Source: Glaciecola sp964418575 (GTDB lineage Bacteria > Pseudomonadota > Gammaproteobacteria > Enterobacterales > Alteromonadaceae). Taken from it: a DNA stretch of 28,441 bases. The notes below the pieces were generated by a model. It did no database searches. It saw nothing but the letters and a program-made list of their open reading frames with translations, and had not been told where the DNA came from. The stretch lies in contig CAYQMI010000043.1 of assembly GCA_964418575.1 (NCBI GenBank), positions 1 through 28,441 on the forward strand. Reading direction: 5' to 3'. Within the stretch, counting starts at the first letter, position 1. Every line of letters starts with the position of its first letter. The translations under genes were made by a program, and so were the position numbers. This document shows, piece by piece, positions 16,558 to 23,498 of this stretch.

Positions 16558-16737
16558 CTATGACTCCTGATTTTTCTTTGTTGACTCGTGTTTCTCGTCG
16601 TCTGCGAAGGGCAGATTAGCAGCCTCATCAAAACCTTTTTTGTTTCGACTGCTGAACGCCCAAATAACTGCACCAATAAAAGAAACGAATACTATTACTG
16701 TAAATATACTGCCAATAACACCTTGGTCCATAACCAT
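16558..16737 (-). CDS. ccoQ: cbb3 oxidase small subunit CcoQ
   Basis: This short 59-aa ORF fills the gap between ccoO and ccoP. It starts MVMDQGVIGS, has one membrane helix (about 8-28, ending FVSFIGAVIWAFSS), then RNKKGFDEAANLPFADD, the conserved tail of CcoQ, and a charged C-terminus. It is six bases after the ccoO stop and three before the ccoP start. Translation may begin at the first ATG (16737) or at the third codon (16731), which has better spacing to AAGGG. CcoQ stabilises the assembled oxidase. Confidence 0.93.
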   Translation of the reverse strand: MVMDQGVIGSIFTVIVFVSFIGAVIWAFSSRNKKGFDEAANLPFADDEKHESTKKNQES

Positions 16738-16743
16738 GCACCC

Positions 16744-17349
16744 TTACTGTAAGTGTGTGCCAAGTGACTGGAGGTAGGCGATTAAAGCTTCCATTTCGGT
16801 TTTACCTTCAACAGCGGCTTTAGCACCAGCGATATCTTCTTCGGTATAAGGAACACCTAGCATTTTGTTAACTTCAAGCTTTTTAGCAATGTCATCACCA
16901 GTAAGCTTGTTTGTTTCCAGCCAAGGATATCCAGGCATATTCGATTCAGGTACCACGTTACGAGGATTGATAAGGTGAACACGATGCCACTCATCTGAGT
17001 AACGACCACCAACACGCGCTAAATCAGGACCAGTACGTTTTGAACCCCATAAAAATGGACGCTCCCAAACTGATTCACCCGATACGGAGTAGTGACCATA
17101 ACGCTCTGTTTCTGCTCTAAATGGACGAATCATTTGAGAGTGACATCCTACACAGCCTTCGCGAATGTAGATATCGCGACCTTCCATTTCTAAAGCTGTG
17201 TAAGGGCGCAAGCCTTTAACTGGCTCTAATACACTCTGCTGAAACATAAGTGGTAATATTTGAGCCATTGCACCAAAGCTAATGGCAACTAGGATTAGAA
17301 TCGTTAACAAACCGACATTTTTTTCTACGAGTTCATGTGGATTTTTCAT
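16744..17349 (-). CDS. ccoO: cbb3 oxidase monohaem cytochrome c subunit CcoO
   Basis: This 201-aa subunit has one N-terminal membrane helix (about 11-35) and one c-type haem site, CVGCH at residues 66-70. The flanking YIREGCVGCHSQMIRPF is nearly invariant in CcoO; many family members have Tyr-Asn where this copy has Val-Gly. The motifs GPDLARVGGRYSDEWH and PGYPWL follow. It receives electrons from CcoP and passes them to CcoN. Its start overlaps the ccoN stop by 4 bases (ATGA), and GGAG lies seven bases upstream. Confidence 0.96.
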   Translation of the reverse strand: MKNPHELVEKNVGLLTILILVAISFGAMAQILPLMFQQSVLEPVKGLRPYTALEMEGRDIYIREGCVGCHSQMIRPFRAETERYGHYSVSGESVWERPFLWGSKRTGPDLARVGGRYSDEWHRVHLINPRNVVPESNMPGYPWLETNKLTGDDIAKKLEVNKMLGVPYTEEDIAGAKAAVEGKTEMEALIAYLQSLGTHLQ

Positions 17350-18791
17350 TTCGCTGCTCCTAGTGCTGCTACGTCTGCATTTCCGGCAACTTCAGTTTTT
17401 GGTGCGCGAATCGTTTTGTAGCAGTTGTAAGCCATAATAACCATACCCGCTACTACAAACAGACCACCAATGAAGCGTACTACGTAGAAGGGCTTAGAGG
17501 CTTCTAAAGATTCTACAAATGAGTAAGCCAAAGTACCGTCAGCGTTAATTGCACGCCACATTAGGCCCTGAAGTACACCTGAAATCCACATAGCTACGAT
17601 GTATAACACCACGCCAATAGTCGCTAGCCAAAAGTGAACGTTGATTAACTTAACGCTATACATTTTAGGCTGACCAAAGAGGATAGGGACCAGATGGTAA
17701 ATAGAACCAATCGATACCATTGCTACCCAACCTAAGGCGCCTGAGTGAACGTGACCTACTGTCCAGTCAGTGTAGTGTGAAAGTGCATTTACGGTTTTGA
17801 TTGCCATCATTGGACCTTCGAAGGTAGACATACCATAGAAGCTCAACGATACAATAAGGAAGCGAAGAATAGGGTCAGTACGAAGCTTATGCCAAGCACC
17901 TGACAAGGTCATAATTCCGTTTATCATGCCGCCCCATGAAGGAACAAACAAGATAACTGACATCACCATACCTAGAGACTGAGTCCAGTCTGGAAGCGCA
18001 GTATAATGTAAGTGGTGAGGACCAGCCCAGATGTATAAAGATACAAGTGCCCAGAAGTGTACGATGGATAAACGATAAGAATATACCGGGCGTCCAGCTT
18101 GCTTAGGAACGAAGTAGTACATCATGCCCAAAAACCCAGCTGTTAGGAAGAATCCTACCGCATTGTGTCCGTACCACCACTGCATCATTGCATCAACCGC
18201 ACCCGCGTAAATAGAGTAAGATTTGAAGAAAGTGACAGGAATGGCCATGCTGTTACCGATGTGAAGTACAGCAACAGTTAGCATAAATGCACCTAAAAAC
18301 CAGTTTGCAACATATATATGTGACGTTTTTCGGACAACGAGCGTGCCGAAAAAGTTAATAACATAAGCTACCCAAACCAAGGTAATTAAAATATCGATAG
18401 GCCACTCGAGTTCAGCGTACTCTTTTGATGCGGTAATACCCAAAGGAAGGGTGATTACTGCTGATACGATAACTGCTTGCCATCCCCAAAATGTGAAAGC
18501 AGCTAACTTGTCGCTGAACAGTCTCACTTGGCAAGTGCGTTGCACGATATAATAGGAAGTGGCAAAAAGTGCACACCCACCGAACGCGAATATTACTGCG
18601 TTAGTGTGAAGAGGACGAAGACGGGAATAGGTGAGCCATGGAATATCGAAGTTTAATGCAGGTGCAAAAAGCTGCGCGGCAAGTAACACACCGACTGCCA
18701 TTCCAATGATGCCCCAAATAACCGTCATGATTGTAAACTGCCTAACTACTTTATAGTTGTAATCAGGTTGAACTTGGCTTGTTTCGCTCAT
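17346..18791 (-). CDS. ccoN: cbb3 oxidase catalytic subunit CcoN
   Basis: This 481-aa haem-copper oxidase subunit I has about 12 membrane helices and reduces oxygen to water with high affinity. Histidine ligands are visible in RPLHTNAVIFAFGG (low-spin haem), WWYGHNAVGFF (a CuB ligand), WAGPHHLHYTALPDW (CuB ligands) and VGHVHSGALGW (haem ligands). I start it at ATG 18791 (MSETSQV), the usual CcoN opening. The frame stays open to ATG 18830, but the extra 13 residues look unrelated. It is the first gene of ccoNOQP, with an FNR box about 175 bases upstream. Confidence 0.97.
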   Translation of the reverse strand: MSETSQVQPDYNYKVVRQFTIMTVIWGIIGMAVGVLLAAQLFAPALNFDIPWLTYSRLRPLHTNAVIFAFGGCALFATSYYIVQRTCQVRLFSDKLAAFTFWGWQAVIVSAVITLPLGITASKEYAELEWPIDILITLVWVAYVINFFGTLVVRKTSHIYVANWFLGAFMLTVAVLHIGNSMAIPVTFFKSYSIYAGAVDAMMQWWYGHNAVGFFLTAGFLGMMYYFVPKQAGRPVYSYRLSIVHFWALVSLYIWAGPHHLHYTALPDWTQSLGMVMSVILFVPSWGGMINGIMTLSGAWHKLRTDPILRFLIVSLSFYGMSTFEGPMMAIKTVNALSHYTDWTVGHVHSGALGWVAMVSIGSIYHLVPILFGQPKMYSVKLINVHFWLATIGVVLYIVAMWISGVLQGLMWRAINADGTLAYSFVESLEASKPFYVVRFIGGLFVVAGMVIMAYNCYKTIRAPKTEVAGNADVAALGAAK

Positions 18792-18962
18792 AACTAAAAT
18801 TTCCGTGTATAGAAATAAAATGGAACCCATAACACCAGTGAAGAGTAACTTATTTTTCTGAGGTCCTAGTTGAGTGGGGCGCCTAAGAAAAGTACACTGA
18901 GCACTAGATGGAAAGAATCATAAAGTTTTTAAATACAAAAAGATAGCTTATACAACCAAGGT

Positions 18963-18976
18963 TTGATCTTGGTCAA
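18963..18976. promoter_or_regulatory. FNR box between ccoN and the divergent gene
   Basis: TTGAT-CTTG-GTCAA matches the FNR consensus TTGAT-N4-ATCAA at 9 of 10 positions. On the - strand it lies about 175 bases before the ccoN start. A -10-like TATCTT (18945-18940) lies downstream but is a few bases nearer than the classic spacing. On the + strand it is only 34 bases from the GTG of the divergent gene, too close to activate that gene in the usual way. Anaerobic activation of ccoNOQP is the natural reading. Confidence 0.8.
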
Positions 18977-19003
18977 TAAAGGAAAGTTTACGGTAAATTA
19001 TTT

Positions 19004-19453
19004 GTGAAAAAAAAGCCCCCTATATTACGTATAACTCTTGCTCTGGTGATGCTGTGCGCCTTTATTTATGGGGTGTCACAAAAAGATGTAACAGGAACGT
19101 TAAATCAAAGTGATGGCTGCGATATCACTGATGGTATTTGCCAAACCTCAGTCTTAGGAAAACCTTTTAGCGTGAATTTTGAGCAAAAACCTGAAGCAGA
19201 AGAAGAACTTTTTCTAAAATTTTACGTAGCACCGCAAATGAGCATTGAACATGCGTGGATTGAAGGCATCAATATGTACATGGGAAAAACGCCCGTTATG
19301 TTCGAAAATCAAGCAGAGCCAGATCGTGCTGTCACATTTTTAGGAAGTTGTAACTTACAGCAAATGAAATGGCTTTTGAATGTGGAAGTAAAAAATAACG
19401 CCACTCAAGAGGTGGCGTTATTACAGTTTACTTTTAGCACTTTTTTAGAGTAG
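19004..19453 (+). CDS. Membrane-anchored periplasmic protein of unknown function, divergent from ccoN
   Basis: This 149-aa protein starts at GTG. It has a positively charged start (MKKKPPILR), one membrane helix (about 10-25) and a predicted periplasmic domain. I do not recognise the family. Visible features are Cys39 and Cys46 seven residues apart, a third Cys116 in GSCNLQQMKW, and a methionine/histidine-rich stretch (Met79, His83, Met91, Met93, Met99). Such a set could bind copper, which would suit its place next to the cbb3 genes, but this is inference. The end of the gene doubles as the terminator of the convergent bacterioferritin genes. A stop codon 13 bases before the next gene's stop leaves almost no spacer. 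Confidence 0.72.
   Translation: MKKKPPILRITLALVMLCAFIYGVSQKDVTGTLNQSDGCDITDGICQTSVLGKPFSVNFEQKPEAEEELFLKFYVAPQMSIEHAWIEGINMYMGKTPVMFENQAEPDRAVTFLGSCNLQQMKWLLNVEVKNNATQEVALLQFTFSTFLE
19389..19422 (-). terminator. Terminator of the bacterioferritin operon, inside the opposing gene
   Basis: AATAACGCCAC (19394-19404) pairs perfectly over 11 bases with GTGGCGTTATT (19412-19422) around the loop TCAAGAG. Read on the - strand the stem ends in TT and is followed by TTTT (19393-19390). It lies 45 bases past the bacterioferritin stop, wholly within codons of the convergent + strand gene. Confidence 0.8.
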
Positions 19454-19466
19454 CTATTTTTAAAAA

Positions 19467-19934
19467 TTACATTTGTGATTGTAAGTAGTTAGGCAAACCT
19501 AGACGCTTAATTAAACCAAGCTGTTGCTCTAACCAATACGCATGATCCATTTCAGTATCGTCTAATAAAATCATTAACATGTCGCGTGTTACAAAGTCAT
19601 GTTCTTTTTCGCAAACCGCGATCACTTCTTTTAATTTAGCCGCCACTTCATACTCTACGCGTAAGTCACTTTCGAGCATATCGGGCACTTCTTTGCCTAT
19701 TAAAAGACCGGTGCGAGTTTGCATATCAGGCGTGCCGCCTAAAAACAACATACGCTCAATAAGCTTTGTGGCGTGGCCTTTTTCATCATCGAATTCGTGA
19801 TTAATTCGTTCATAAAGCTTATTTAAGCCCCAGTCTAGGTACATTTGTGAGTGTACAAAATACTGATCCATCGCTGCTAGTTCGTAAGCTAGCAGGCTAT
19901 TTAAACCTGCAATTACATTTTCTTTACCTTGCAT
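19467..19934 (-). CDS. bfr: Bacterioferritin subunit with ferroxidase site, no haem Met
   Basis: This 155-aa four-helix ferritin-like protein aligns along its whole length with E. coli Bfr. All ferroxidase ligands are kept: Glu18, Glu51, His54, Glu94, and the Glu and His equivalent to 127 and 130 in TEMDHAYW. The haem ligand Met52 is replaced by Lys (DEKGH), so this subunit should not bind haem at the two-fold interface. One residue is inserted between the third and fourth ligand helices. It is the second gene of a two-gene operon, two bases after the other subunit, with GGAGGA overlapping that gene's end. It likely oxidises and stores iron as part of a mixed 24-mer. Confidence 0.93.
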   Translation of the reverse strand: MQGKENVIAGLNSLLAYELAAMDQYFVHSQMYLDWGLNKLYERINHEFDDEKGHATKLIERMLFLGGTPDMQTRTGLLIGKEVPDMLESDLRVEYEVAAKLKEVIAVCEKEHDFVTRDMLMILLDDTEMDHAYWLEQQLGLIKRLGLPNYLQSQM

Positions 19935-19936
19935 GT

Positions 19937-20407
19937 TCAGTCCTCCAGTTGTGCTTGTAAGTAATTTTCCAAGCCCATTTGTTCAATTTGTAGTAGCTGC
20001 GTCTCTAACCAGTCTAGATACTCTTCTTCATCATCTAATAACTTACTGAGTAAATCTCTGCTTACGTAGTCTTGATGAGTTTCGCATAGCGCGATAGCTT
20101 GCTTTAACTGTGGTATTTGCGCTAGTTCAAAGGTCATGTCGCATTTTAAACACTCTGGCGTATCTTCACCGATGTAAAGTTTGCCCAGTGCTTGTAGATT
20201 GGGCAATCCTTCTAAAAAGAGAATTCGCTCAATGAGCTTGTCTGCCTGCTTCATGTCTAGAATTGATTTTTTATAAGCGGCTTCGTTGAGCTTTTCTAAG
20301 CCCCAGTTTTTATGCATGCGAGCATGCAAAAAATATTGATTGATAGAGGTGAGCTCTACCGTCAACATTTCATTTAAAGCTTTAATTACGGGTATTGCAC
20401 CTTGCAT
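19937..20407 (-). CDS. bfr: Bacterioferritin subunit with haem Met, degenerate ferroxidase site
   Basis: This 156-aa protein is closer to E. coli Bfr overall (NQYFLHARMHKNWGLEKLN, ILFLEGLPNLQALGKL). It keeps the haem ligand Met52, but the ferroxidase centre is damaged: Glu51 is Asp, His54 is Gln, and His130 is Tyr; Glu18, Glu94 and Glu127 remain. It also has extra cysteines (Cys86, Cys89, Cys108). It is expected to bind haem and to help electron release from the iron core rather than oxidise iron. It is the first gene of the operon. A Fur-like site lies about 90 bases upstream. The arrangement recalls the paired BfrA/BfrB of Neisseria. Confidence 0.93.
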   Translation of the reverse strand: MQGAIPVIKALNEMLTVELTSINQYFLHARMHKNWGLEKLNEAAYKKSILDMKQADKLIERILFLEGLPNLQALGKLYIGEDTPECLKCDMTFELAQIPQLKQAIALCETHQDYVSRDLLSKLLDDEEEYLDWLETQLLQIEQMGLENYLQAQLED

Positions 20408-20493
20408 ATTTATCCCCTACAGATTTCAACTGGATGAGTGTAACAAGAGCGAACATGAAAATCAAAAAACATTATAAATTTCAGTCAGTTAAT

Positions 20494-20512
20494 AAATTGA
20501 ATCATTCTCATT
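20494..20512. promoter_or_regulatory. Possible Fur box upstream of the bacterioferritin pair
   Basis: The 13 bases AATCATTCTCATT (20500-20512) match the right part of a common Fur-box form (AATGATAATCATTCTCATT); the left part fits only partly. It lies 87-105 bases before the first bacterioferritin start and just after the end of the antiporter gene. Judged by eye. Confidence 0.45.
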
Positions 20513-20523
20513 AAGGATGCGAT

Positions 20524-22152
20524 TTAGTTTGCGTTTTGAGTTTTAAAAGCGCGATCTGCGGCAGCTTTTTCACTCGCTTGTAGATTCCCATGTTGCAATA
20601 TTGCTAAACTCTCTTCTGCAAAGCCTAGTCCCGCATCAGTGAAGAAGTTAAAGACCTGATCAACACCGTTATCAAGAAGCGGTTGCACTTCATCTTCATA
20701 GCGGGCGATAGCAACGACTTTTCCGGTAAACCGTGCATTGCGAAGTTGCCGCGTAATGTTAGACGAATCTTCAATCGAGGGGAGGGCTAAAAGAACAAGT
20801 TTCAGGTTAGAAATATCTAAGTTTTCCCACAAGTCAATGTTTTCGCCGTCGCCGACTATAGCGTGGTAGCCGTCGCCAATAAGCTTATCGATTTTGTCCT
20901 GATCAGCATCCATGCCACAAACTGCCTGACCAATGACCTTTGAGAGAGCTCTGAAAGCCCCTTTACCTACGCGGCCCATGCCGATAACTAACACATCTAC
21001 ATCATTAAAGCTTGGGTAGACGTCTTCAGGCAAAGCTCTCGATTTTTGAAATCTTCGAAGTTTATTTTTCAATCGGCGATATTGATTGTGCGACTGCTTA
21101 TACAATACGCTGCTAATAACAAATGAAAACGACACACTCATGGCTATTATTACTAACCATTGGTCGTTGATCATGCCAATGCTGACTGCTAAGGCGACAA
21201 CTATGAGTCCAAACTCACTGTAATTAGACATCACTAAGCTTGCCAAATATGAGGTGCGAGCGCGCAGTCTCAGCTGCGTAAATAATAAGAAAAACAATAT
21301 AAACTTAAGCGGAATAAGCAAGGTAAGCATTAAGGCTATGAGGGTCATTTGCAGGTCGGGAAGGGCAGTAAGCCCGATTGATAAGAAAAACCCTATTAAA
21401 AATATATCTTTGAAACTTAAAAGTGATTTTGAAAGCTCAATAGATTTTGCAGTGCCCGCTAACAACATACCAAATATTAATGCGCCCAAGTCACCTTTTA
21501 TACCCACCAATTCAAACAGGTGGTAACCACCTAGCGCGAACACAAAACCACAAAGGGGTAGCAATTCACCATGCCCCGCTTCATACAACAGTCTCTTCAA
21601 TAAAGGTGCAAGTGGTATAAGTGCAAACAAGGCTAATGCGTAAATAGAAGGTATTTTTCCAGTCGCGAATACCAAGAAGAGCACAGCAAAAATGTCTTGC
21701 ATGACTAAAATGCCAATCGCAACTTTGCCGTGTCTGGTTCGACTCTCACCACTTTCTTCTAAGATTTTTACCACGCACACCGTTGAGCTAAAGCTAAAGG
21801 CAAAGCCAATTAATGCCAGCTGAGACATGCTCAAATCACTGAAATGGGCCAGTGGTAGCATGCTAAAAAGAAACATAATGCTAGCACATGATAAAATCCA
21901 CGCGCTCCCATGCGCGATACTGCCAAACCAAATTTCGGGTTTGATCAAATCTTTAATGTTTAGTTTAAGGCCGATGGTGAACAACATCACCGTTATGCCT
22001 AAATTAGCAATTGTGACTAAGTTAGGGTTAGATGAAAAACCCAGAATATTTAAAATAAATCCTGCCGCTAGGTATCCAACGAGTGGAGGAATACTGACGT
22101 ATTTACAGGCGAAGCCGCAAAAAAAGGCAATCAGAAGTAAAAGAAATTCCAT
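20524..22152 (-). CDS. KefB/YbaL-type cation:proton antiporter with Rossmann domain
   Basis: This 542-aa membrane protein of the CPA2 family has an N-terminal Na/H-exchanger-like domain with about 12 helices (residues 1-350; YLAAGFILNILGF, LTIGLKLN-type core, FSFSSTVCVVKIL). A cytoplasmic TrkA-N domain (about 385-500) has a dinucleotide loop GMGRVGKG. It lacks a clear TrkA-C domain. Related proteins (KefB, KefC, YbaL, RosB) move potassium or sodium against protons and respond to nucleotides or glutathione adducts. The ion and trigger cannot be told here. It looks like a single-gene unit; a short HTH-like gene lies 69 bases upstream on the same strand. Confidence 0.88.
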   Translation of the reverse strand: MEFLLLLIAFFCGFACKYVSIPPLVGYLAAGFILNILGFSSNPNLVTIANLGITVMLFTIGLKLNIKDLIKPEIWFGSIAHGSAWILSCASIMFLFSMLPLAHFSDLSMSQLALIGFAFSFSSTVCVVKILEESGESRTRHGKVAIGILVMQDIFAVLFLVFATGKIPSIYALALFALIPLAPLLKRLLYEAGHGELLPLCGFVFALGGYHLFELVGIKGDLGALIFGMLLAGTAKSIELSKSLLSFKDIFLIGFFLSIGLTALPDLQMTLIALMLTLLIPLKFILFFLLFTQLRLRARTSYLASLVMSNYSEFGLIVVALAVSIGMINDQWLVIIAMSVSFSFVISSVLYKQSHNQYRRLKNKLRRFQKSRALPEDVYPSFNDVDVLVIGMGRVGKGAFRALSKVIGQAVCGMDADQDKIDKLIGDGYHAIVGDGENIDLWENLDISNLKLVLLALPSIEDSSNITRQLRNARFTGKVVAIARYEDEVQPLLDNGVDQVFNFFTDAGLGFAEESLAILQHGNLQASEKAAADRAFKTQNAN

Positions 22153-22221
22153 TACTGCTAAGTTTGTCCTATTCGTTTTATTTGTAAGAACAATAGCTTA
22201 AATCAGCTATTTAGTGCAATC

Positions 22222-22422
22222 CTAAGCGGCAAGTAAATCTATGTCTTTTTCGGTAAGTGAGCTTTTAAATGCTTTCGTAAATTTTTGCAGATAATGACGC
22301 GGCACACATTCTTTATTCTCTAATGACTTAAGAGTAGAAAGCCTGCAGTTTAACTTTGAAGCAATGCAGCTCAGTGGAATACCTCGTTTTGCAATTAATC
22401 TGATAAACGCTCGTCCGGTCAT
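22222..22422 (-). CDS. Small HTH-like protein of unknown function
   Basis: This 66-aa protein begins MTGRAFIRLIAKRG. The start at 22422 is set by CGGAGGAAG (22433-22425), two bases before the ATG; the longer reading to 22476 has no such site. Residues about 14-45 (GIPLSCIASKLNCRLSTLKSLENKE) resemble a Cro/CI-type helix-turn-helix: a helix, a turn at Leu-Asn-Cys, and a second helix with polar residues. The C-terminus is EKDIDLLAA. I do not recognise a named family. It may regulate the antiporter gene 69 bases downstream, but this is a guess. Confidence 0.6.
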   Translation of the reverse strand: MTGRAFIRLIAKRGIPLSCIASKLNCRLSTLKSLENKECVPRHYLQKFTKAFKSSLTEKDIDLLAA

Positions 22423-22424
22423 AA

Positions 22425-22433
22425 CTTCCTCCG
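22425..22433 (-). promoter_or_regulatory. Ribosome binding site deciding the start of the small HTH-like gene
   Basis: On the - strand CGGAGGAAG is followed by TT and the ATG at 22422. The core GGAGGA is about five bases from the start, an optimal spacing. No such site precedes the in-frame codon at 22476. Confidence 0.7.
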
Positions 22434-22580
22434 CTACTGAAAAATGCGAAAACATGAAACCAGATAATAGTAGCAAGTTACATTAGCGGCTCACTATCAG
22501 CCTTACATACCTGTGTATAGAGACCAAACTTGTAAAAGCAAACAAACGTATTTCTGCCTGCTGTATGCCTTTTACCCAAC

Positions 22581-23498
22581 TTAGGTTTGTATAAACGCTT
22601 TACAGTCGCGGTAACAACGGTTTGGAGCCTCGACCATGGCCATATGACCGTATCCTTTATAAATATGAGCCGGCCTCTGAGTTAAGCGTTCCCAAACTTT
22701 TGCTTCGCTGAGAGGGAGAAGTTCGTCTTGATCACCCCAAATAAGCTTTAGCTTTTCTTGTTCTACGTCGAATACGTCTTCAAAAAATTCATCAATATTA
22801 AAAAAGTCGCTAAACATATGAGAGAGTTGAGCGCTGCGTTCTATGTAATTCACTCTACCTATATAATGCAATACACAAGGCGGAACAAAAGGCGCTTTTG
22901 CCATGGTGCCTTTGTAAAACGCAAAAAAGTCTCTGATATTTTTATGATAGAAAGGATTGTGAGAAGAAGCCTGCATCCACTTTGCATAGTCAGACTTAGC
23001 GCCAGCGGGATCAATTAATATTGCACGCTGCACTTGTTCGGGTGCTTGCTTCAATAAATGCATCGCAATCATACCGCCCATTGAATTTCCAATAACGCAG
23101 TAGTGCGGGATGTCTAACTGCTTCATCAAAGCTAGCAGCATAGTGCTCTGCTTCAGTGTTGAATAGGATTGATTTGCCGAGTAGGGCGTGTTGCCATGCC
23201 CTAACATGTCAGGAATGACTAATTGAAAGTCTTTTTGTGCTTTCATCGCAAAGCGATGCCATATTTTTTTATCAGCACTGAAACCATGCAAGAGCAGTAA
23301 AACAGGTTTTGAAGCGTCTTTTGCAGTTTGATAGAAACTTATGGGTGTGCCATCTACAACCATCGTACTGGCATGTAGCTTTGCCATGCGCTGCTCTATG
23401 TTCATTGACTGTGTGTAAATAAAACGGCCCAGCGCATCAGAACGAGAAATAAACAACACGTACACCAAAAACCCGACAACTAACAACAAGTAAATCAT
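22581..23498 (-). CDS. Alpha/beta hydrolase, membrane anchored
   Basis: This 305-aa protein has an N-terminal hydrophobic segment (2-17) that may anchor it. The hydrolase core starts at about 50, with LLLHGFSADKKIW giving the oxyanion HG. The nucleophile is Ser139 in GNSMGG. The acid is probably Asp258 in WGDQDELLP and the base His285 in GYGHM. The cap region is at about 165-235. It fits esterases and monoacylglycerol-lipase-like enzymes of the MhpC/ABHD6 type. Its first four bases overlap the end of the Baeyer-Villiger monooxygenase gene (ATGA), so the two are co-translated. An esterase next to such a monooxygenase would cleave the ester or lactone the monooxygenase makes. Confidence 0.87.
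   Translation of the reverse strand: MIYLLLVVGFLVYVLFISRSDALGRFIYTQSMNIEQRMAKLHASTMVVDGTPISFYQTAKDASKPVLLLLHGFSADKKIWHRFAMKAQKDFQLVIPDMLGHGNTPYSANQSYSTLKQSTMLLALMKQLDIPHYCVIGNSMGGMIAMHLLKQAPEQVQRAILIDPAGAKSDYAKWMQASSHNPFYHKNIRDFFAFYKGTMAKAPFVPPCVLHYIGRVNYIERSAQLSHMFSDFFNIDEFFEDVFDVEQEKLKLIWGDQDELLPLSEAKVWERLTQRPAHIYKGYGHMAMVEAPNRCYRDCKAFIQT

Noticed and set aside
18792..18830. Longer start for ccoN
   Set aside because: The extra 13 residues are unlike the usual CcoN N-terminus and no good ribosome site precedes them.
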